This document shows, piece by piece, positions 56,780 through 64,000 of a stretch of DNA of 64,000 nucleotides; position 1 is the stretch's first letter; each line of letters starts with the position of its first letter. This DNA is from Pseudofabraea citricarpa (lineage: Eukaryota; Ascomycota; Leotiomycetes; Helotiales; Dermateaceae), in NCBI GenBank assembly GCA_029641185.1, contig JAPWGK010000031.1, forward strand, positions 391,095 to 455,094, written 5' to 3'. The translations under genes were made by a program, and so were the position numbers. The notes below the pieces were generated by a model. That model was not told where the DNA came from, did not search any database, and saw nothing but the letters and a program-made list of their open reading frames with translations.

Positions 56780-59700
56780 TAATATATTCCAAATATATTA
56801 CTAATCTATTATTATAGATATTTTACTTAAAGTTCCGGCTAGTAATACCTAGAGTAATAATAAGGTACTAGAGTACGAGGACCTAGTAATACTATAAGAT
56901 AATAGAGAGAATAAAAGACTAGAAGACGAGGTAAACTTATATATAATATATTAGGAATATATTACTAATATATTATAGGATAAAGATATAATTATCTCTA
57001 ATAAGAGTATATATACCTTAGTAAGAGTACGGGAGATAATATACGTTAAGAATCTCCCTAAATTCCTAAATATATTAGAATATAAAGTTATATATATTAT
57101 AAATATAATACGAATATTATTATAAGAGATTAATATCTTATACTAGAATATAAGTTTTATATAATATATTAGTAATATATTATTAATAAATTTAGGTTTA
57201 ATTTTACTTTTATTAAGTTAGAACCTAAAAGAAAGCTTATTCTAGCTTCTTAAATAATACTTATTACTAGAGAATAGCCTCTAATTATACTAGAATATTA
57301 GTATATAAATTTTTAGACTTAAAAATCTTAAATTCTACTTATATAAAAATCGAAGAAAATCACCTTTAAATAATTATTAATAAATAAGAAAAATATTTTA
57401 TATTAACTAAAAGAAAAGAAATAAATAGCTTTTTCTTAGTTATTTAATAATAATTTAAACAAATAAAAGCTTATAAGAATTAATAAAAGAGTTATAAATA
57501 TTAATTTAAGTATAAAAATACTCTAGTAATATATTACTAATATATTAAGGATCTATTACTAATATATTATTAGATAATCTTTAGAAATTATATATACGCT
57601 TTTAGTTATATTTACTTAACCCTAGGGAATAAATACTTTTTTTATTTATTAAAAGGTAGCTTATTATAAGAGATATTATTTCTTATTTAATAAGTTAATT
57701 TAAATTTTAATACGTAACTTAAATTTTATATAATAATTATATAATATATAACTAAGAGAAAAGTATATAATAGGTAATATATTTAGAATATATTTAGAAT
57801 TTATTACTAATATATTATAAGAGTTAATTATATTTAGGAAGATAATAAGCTTATCTAATATACTTATAAGATCTAATTCCGCTTATATTAGCCTTATAAC
57901 TTATAGGAGTACTTATATATTATATAAGTATTATATAATATTTATACTTACCTACTTCTATTACCTTCTCGTATATTAAAGGATCTAATTATAAGCTTAA
58001 TCTTAGTTATATAGCGAATTAATAATCCTAGGCTTATTACTAGTAATATATTAATAATTTATCTAGAATATATTACTAATATATTATAATAATATTACTT
58101 AAAAATCTTCTTCTAGTATCCTTTTATATCTCGTTTAATAAAATAGCTATTAGAGAGATATATAAGAGTCTAATTAATTATAATAAAATAAGTTTAATTC
58201 TATAAAAGTAATAGTTACTTCTTTACTCTTATAACTAAGAGATTAAAGGATTATATTATAAGTATATAATAAATTATTAGAATAAAAAAGACGTAATAAG
58301 CTTAATTTTTAATATATTTCAAATATATTCCTAATATATTATAGTATATTTAATTTATATATATTAATCGTAAGAACTTTATAGTTATCTATTATTTTAA
58401 ATAAGCTACTTAAGTTCTTTTAATACTTGAATCTTTTAAGGTTAATATATCTTTTAAGAGAGTTTATAATACGAATATCTTTAAGATTATTTTTATAGCT
58501 TTTCTCTTATAAGTTAATAAAAGTAAGTAATTCTAAATATATTTAGAATATATTACTAATATATTACCTAAGATATAATATTTATTCGTATATTTATTAA
58601 CTAGGATAATACTAAGATATATTATAAAATATTTTATAAGGTATTCTAAATTATAATTACGTAAAATAATAACTAGTCGATTAAATAATAATATCTTTAT
58701 AAAATAAGGTTTCTTTATATTATAATAGATATAAACTCTAAGTAAATATCTAGTAATATATTCCTAATCTCTTACTAATATATTACTAATATATTATCTA
58801 GGGTTTAACTAGTATCTTTTAGATATTAATAAATTTAAGCGATTATAATAGTTCTAAGTCTAATATATAATTATTTATTATAATATTTATTTTAAAAGAA
58901 AAATTATTATTATTATAAGAATAAGTCCTTCTAGTAAAGTTATATAATAACTAATAGAATAATTATTATATATCTAATTATTATAAGAGTATTATACTTT
59001 ATATAATCTATTAATTAGTTTATAATATATTCTTAATATATTAGGAATATATTAATAATATTCTTTAGGTAACCCCTTAACTTTAGCCTAGGTTAAAGCT
59101 TAGGCTAAGTATAAGAAGTAGCCTTATATTATATTAGGGTTAAATCCTTATTATAATTAAATCCTAGTTAATAAATTCTAGAATTAAAAGTAGTATATAA
59201 ATATAATAAAATAAACTTATTTTAAGAGTAATTTAATTAGAGTAAGAATTATTCTACTAAAAGTAGTAAAATTATATATAATTATTTATTAATATATTAT
59301 AAATCTATTACTAATAGGTTAGTAGATAAATACTTAATTAATATAATATACTTTAATTTAATAGTAAAATATAATATAATATAAATTACACGTAATATAA
59401 TAGCTTTTTATTTATATAATATTTTTATATATAAATAAGATTTCGTATATTTCCCTTTTATAATATATCCTTAATATATTACTAATATATTATAGTTTTA
59501 AAAGCTAGGAAAAAGTAAAACTTAGAATAATAAGATAATTTAGATTAAGAAGATAATAGCTTACTTATTTTTTCTTAAGCTTTATCCTTAGGATTTACTA
59601 GATCCTAATTAAAGAGTTATAGTAGAAGGTTAATTTTATAAAATATATTACTAATATATTTATAATCGATTCCTAATATCTTATAATACGATTAAATCTT

Positions 59701-60072
59701 TATATTATCCTTAGGCTAATATCTTTTATAATAAAGCTAAGTTTACTTAAATTTATTATATTAAGTTAAAGAATAAATAATTAGAGATAAATATAACTAG
59801 ATAATAGTTATACTTATATTAGGAGGAGGAAGACTTATTATTAGATAGACGTAAGTAATATATTAGGAATATATTTATAATATATTATATACTTTTTATA
59901 CTTTTTTTTTCTTTTAAAAGTAAACTTAAAATAAATTATCTTATTACTAAGTATTATCTATTATAATTATATCTACTAGTAATAGTAATAATATTAAAAA
60001 ATCAGGCTTTTATTAGGTATCTTTAAAACTTTATACTTAATATATTATAAATATATTATTAATTTATTTCGA
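56780..60072. repeat. About 15 spaced blocks of an AATATATTACT-like 11-bp unit
   Basis: Blocks of ~33-54 bp, each made of 2-5 units like AATATATTACT / AATATATTAGG, are centred near 56799, 56961, 57178, 57558, 57798, 58065, 58325, 58552, 58777, 59042, 59302, 59477, 59663, 59873 and 60055. Intervals are mostly 160-270 bp (one 380). The spacers between blocks look unrelated to one another. The pattern stops at about 60.07 kb. Confidence 0.7.
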
Positions 60073-60115
60073 AATTATTCTTAAATTTATTTTTAATTTC
60101 CTTTCTTAGTATTTC

Positions 60116-60182
60116 CTTTAGTAGCTCTCTTAATAGCTTCTTTAATAGCTCCCTTAGTAGTAGCTCCCTTAGTAGTATAATA
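60116..60182. repeat. Short TAGTAGCTCCCTTA-type tandem repeat
   Basis: About five imperfect copies of a unit of roughly 12-18 bp (TTAGTAGCTC, TTAATAGCTT, TTTAATAGCTCCC, TTAGTAGTAGCTCCC). They lie at the junction between the 11-bp-block array and the repeat-free AT-rich part, perhaps near the edge of a decayed element. Confidence 0.5.
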
Positions 60183-63100
60183 GGGTGATAAATATTAGGG
60201 TATATCCGAATTTATAATATTATAAATATAACTAATAATTAATATAATATATATAATTATATATAAGGTATATTTAGTAATCGAATTAATAGTTATAAAG
60301 ATAAAAGGTAAAAGAAGTAATTAATTAATTATAATAATAAAGTATAAATTAATTATATATAACTCCTAGAATACTTAAAAAATACTTATAAAACTCTTAT
60401 ATAATAATATCTAAGATAATAATAACTTCTTATAAAAGTAAAGAAAATAATAAAATCAAGTATATAACCTTATTATATTTATCTCTTATATAATAGCTTT
60501 TCCTATAATATTATTAGGTATCTCTTATCTTTAATAAATTAAAGTTAAGATATAAGATATATATCTCTTATAACTTTAGGTTATTATAATTCGCTTCTTT
60601 AATTATCTCCTAAAAGATAATCTTATAACTTTTAGATTATTTTTCCCTTATAATAAATAAACTCGTATTCCTCTAATAAATACTCCTAATAACTAGTTAA
60701 GTTATTCTTAGCTCGGATCTCTTATAGGAATTATTACTCTTAGTATAAAACTAAGTATTTTAATTATAGAAAATCCCTTAACTTAAAATATAAAACTATA
60801 ATTCTCTTTTCTCTTTGTTTAGATATACTATAAACTCTAATATTTATTATTTTTACCTTTTAAAGATTAATTTAATATTATATTCTTTCTTTTAATTATA
60901 GTTATAATATTTATCTTTTATTATATAAAAAAAAAGTATTCTAGCTAAATTACCTCTTACCTATAAATTCTTTTATTTCTTTTATTCGAACTAAAATAAA
61001 ATATCTTTATAACTTTAACTTTATAATATCCTACTAAGTTTTTATTATTTTCTTCTTTTAATCTCTAATATATTTATTTCTTCTTTTTTAGATCTAGTAA
61101 ATCCTTTTATAATTTTTATCTTTAGTTCTTAAATTATCTATTATTAATCTTATTATATAAGTTAGTAATATATATTAATTTACCTTTATATTAATTATTT
61201 CTTATATTATAACTTTAATCTAAGTATAAAACTCTTAATCTTATTCCTAAGAAACTAATTATAAATTATTTTAATATAATAAGTTTATTTATCTTCCTTT
61301 TATTATCTTTTATAAGAGCTTAATAAAAGTTTATATAATTAATTATAAGCGCTTATACTAAATATAAGAACCTATTATTATAATAAAAGATAATATATAT
61401 ACTAGTATTTCTTTATATAAGTTTTTTATTTTATTTTATTTTATAAAAGTTTTACTAGATTATCTTATAAAAGATAAATAATATTTTATTAAAATATTTT
61501 ATATACTAAGTAATTATAAGAATATTTACTACTTTAAATAAATATATACCTTAAATTATTATATCTAGGCTTAAGCTAACTCTTATATAAATTATTTTTA
61601 TCCTAGAAGAGAAAATAATTATAAATACTAATAAGTTAATAAGCGTATATTTTAACTTAGTTTTAATACCCTTAGATTTTATTATATTATATAATACTCT
61701 TAATAAGCTTAAGAATAAGCTTTATCTTACTAAATAATAAGTTATATTTAAGCTAATAATAAAGTATTAGTATAAACTTTATATAAAACTAGGTTTACTT
61801 AAATACCTTTTTATTTTTAATAATTCGATTATCTCTAATAATCCTAAGAATATATAACTTATAAAATAAGAGGCTATTAGTAAAATAGCCTAGTAATAAA
61901 CTAAGACTCTTATAACCCTAGAATATAATTACTTCTTATTTAATATACTTAATAATAAAGATAAAATAATAGCTTTTATCTTTAAAGTTTTATATAATAT
62001 ATTTCTAAAGGAAAACTTACTCTAAGTACTAAAAAATACGTATTATAAATTAGGTTTATCTAATAATATTTAAAATCTTTTACTAGAATATTATAATTAT
62101 CTAATTATTATTTATAAGTCTTATTATATTACTTTTATAAAACTTATATTTACTTTTATAAGTTCCTTAGTTTTATTATTTATTATCTAGCTATTAACTT
62201 TAGTCTTAGAAAGAAGTTCTAAGTTAGGAAAATAAGAAAAAGATTATACCTAATATCTTATTTAATTTCTTAAATAAAAATAAGTTAAAAGTAAGAAAAT
62301 ACTTTTATAATCGCTTAAAAAAGATCTTAGCTTTATAAAAGAGTTTTTATACTAAGAAGTAAGAAAAAAAGCTTTAGTTTATTAATTATTCTCTAGTAAG
62401 TTTATCCTTTTACTTAATAAGATTTTACTAAGTATTAACTAAGTATTTATAAAACTTAATATATAATATAAAAAACTTATTTTATATTTATTAAAAAAAG
62501 AAGGTTATTACTAGTAATCTTAAGTTTATTTAAAAAAAGCTTCTAAAGTTTATAGATATTATCCTAAAAGATTAAATTTATAGTTTAAAGTAATACTTAG
62601 ATTTTATAATTAAAAAGATTATTCTAGTAATTCCTAAGTTAAAAGGTAATTAACTATTAAGTAATATAAGCTTTTTATTTACTAGTATTCTAACTCCTAG
62701 TTATTAGACTTAATTATAAAGTCGAGCTTTAACTTAGTCTCTTATTTCTAATATTAGGATTATATTACTTATTACTTTAACTAGATTAAGAGAAGATTAA
62801 TCTAATATTTTAGTTAAAAAGTATAAGTAGTTATATTATTAGGTTAAGTTATACCTACTTTTATAAGCTAAAAAGAAGGATAATAAGATTATAATTTTAA
62901 AGAACTTAGTTATAGATCTAAAAGATAATATAAATATTTCTAAGGATATTATTATTCTTTTAGTTAATAAAGATATTAATTTCTTTAATACTAGTAACTT
63001 TAATCGTATTAATAAAGCTATTAATTAATAAGCTAAGGATATAAGTATAAATATTAATAATAATTCTTATAATAAAGATAATAACTAAGAAAAAGAAAAA

Positions 63101-64000
63101 GAAAAAGAATCTCTTTTATTTCTTTATCTTATAAAATATACTCTTAGTAAGAGATTCTTATATACCTAAAAAGATATTTTAAAGCGTTCTTTTAGTCCAA
63201 TAATTAACTAGATCTTTTTACCTTTAAAGCGATTATATTATAATACTTCTATAATATTTACTTTTACTTTTTTATTATCTCTAGAAAGCTAAAAGCTCTT
63301 ATAAAACCGTTCTTATATTCTCTTCTATATTAAGAGAGTCTTTTTATACCTATTATACAACTTAATTATTTTTATCTTTTAAGTAATAAATATCGTTCTA
63401 TATAATTAGTTTATTTATTTACTTAAAGTATATATTCGTATAAGTAATTTATTTCTAACTTTATATAATCTTAGCTAATAATATATCCTAGCCAGTAAAG
63501 TATTTTTAATAAGCTAGATATTTTTATTCTTAAGATTCGAAAATAAGATATTACGTAATTATATACCTTTAATAATACTAAAATAAAAAGAATAATAATA
63601 ACTAAGAGACTAAATAAATATTCTTAAGCGACCTCTAGATTTTAGTTTAATATTATATATTAATTTAAAATAAATTATATTAGTAATTTATAATCGCTTT
63701 TATAAGAAGAATCTTCTATTATTTCCTAAGGGTTACTTAAAATTTTATAAAGCCTTATAAAGAATATAATAAAGCTCTAGAGGTTCTTAAGAAAGCTAAT
63801 TATATAAAAAAGAAACTATTATTACTAATTCAATTTTATATTATTATTCATTCTATATATTATCTTTATTATTAGCTTTTATTAAAACCTAGTAATAATA
63901 ATAGTTAAAATAAATTAATTCGCTTTTTTATAATAATTATTAATAAGTTTAAGGAATCTACTAAGGAGATTTTATATATAATCTAGGAGTCCTAGTAAGA
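60183..64000. mobile_element. Probable RIP-destroyed transposon relic
   Basis: Not identifiable to family. Long stretches keep coding-like texture, for example a run of GAAAAA codons near 63,090-63,110 and a short frame reading KIILVIPKLKG near 62,613-62,645. Stops occur everywhere. RIP acts on duplicated DNA, so a former transposable element is the simplest explanation. The right end is outside the window. Confidence 0.4.

Larger units (their letters stand above)
56702..64000. other. AT-rich, RIP-type degenerate block
   Basis: From 56.7 kb to the window end the DNA is almost entirely A and T, with CpA, TpG and CpG nearly missing and TpA dominant. This is the end state of repeat-induced point mutation (C to T in CpA), known from Pezizomycotina. 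No intact ORF exists. Two parts can be told apart: 56.7-60.1 kb with regular 11-bp-unit blocks (separate entry), and 60.1-64.0 kb without them, where purine- and pyrimidine-biased runs hint at decayed coding sequence. Confidence 0.85.

Noticed and set aside
60183..64000. Assigning the AT-rich relic to a LINE, Gypsy or mariner family
   Set aside because: A short KIILVIPKLKG stretch recalls LINE reverse transcriptases, but stops and RIP changes make any family call unsafe.
56702..64000. Mitochondrial DNA insertion
   Set aside because: AT content fits, but no mitochondrial gene, tRNA or rRNA sequence is visible, and CpA/TpG depletion points to RIP instead.

Overview
The window looks like nuclear DNA of a filamentous ascomycete (Pezizomycotina; Leotiomycetes/Helotiales is my best guess from protein style only). 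The signs are short GT..AG introns of about 45-250 nt, a Zn2Cys6 regulator, an SRPK-like kinase, a RIP-type AT-rich block, and a mix of yeast-like housekeeping genes (RAD4, ATP19, AFG1, PPT2, HIS2) with accessory enzymes. I rebuilt spliced gene models by hand. Exon edges were chosen so that the phase closes and the junction restores a family motif.

Left part (1-14.8 kb): the 5' end of a Rad4/XPC gene (-) diverges from a magnesium-dependent phosphatase (+). Then come a GNAT acetyltransferase, a seven-intron APC permease of the choline/GABA type, a Cuz1-like AN1 zinc-finger protein, and an intronless isopenicillin-N-acyltransferase-like Ntn hydrolase (-). A second GNAT, a Zn2Cys6 regulator and an MDR oxidoreductase (-) follow.

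Gene-poor part (14.8-28.6 kb): a broken F-box gene, a small membrane-anchored hypothetical protein, a large four-exon C2H2 protein (-), and long non-coding stretches. These stretches hold the most unusual signal in the window. A 13-nt core, CGAYNTGCAAYA plus one base, recurs 15 times in one orientation between 23.9 and 26.9 kb, with three further or degenerate copies at 15.89-16.15 kb.

Central housekeeping part (28.6-56.4 kb): two mitochondrial membrane proteins (a carrier-like protein and Mtp18) lie tail to tail. Next are a PRISE-like reductase, ATP synthase subunit K, an SMP-30-type lactonohydrolase, an SDR, a PPT2-type phosphopantetheinyl transferase fused to an RRM domain, and a DUF1774-like membrane protein. 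The run ends with a secreted M28 leucine aminopeptidase, an R3H-associated protein, an AFG1 ATPase, an intron-containing tRNA-Arg(CCT), histidinol phosphatase, an SRPK-like kinase and a secreted type-B carboxylesterase.

Right end (56.6-64 kb): base composition changes abruptly after a GC-rich nested inverted repeat at 56,610-56,701. The remaining 7.3 kb is almost pure A+T and nearly lacks CpA/TpG, as expected after heavy RIP. Its first 3.3 kb holds about 15 regularly spaced blocks of an 11-bp AT unit. The rest resembles a mutated transposon relic.
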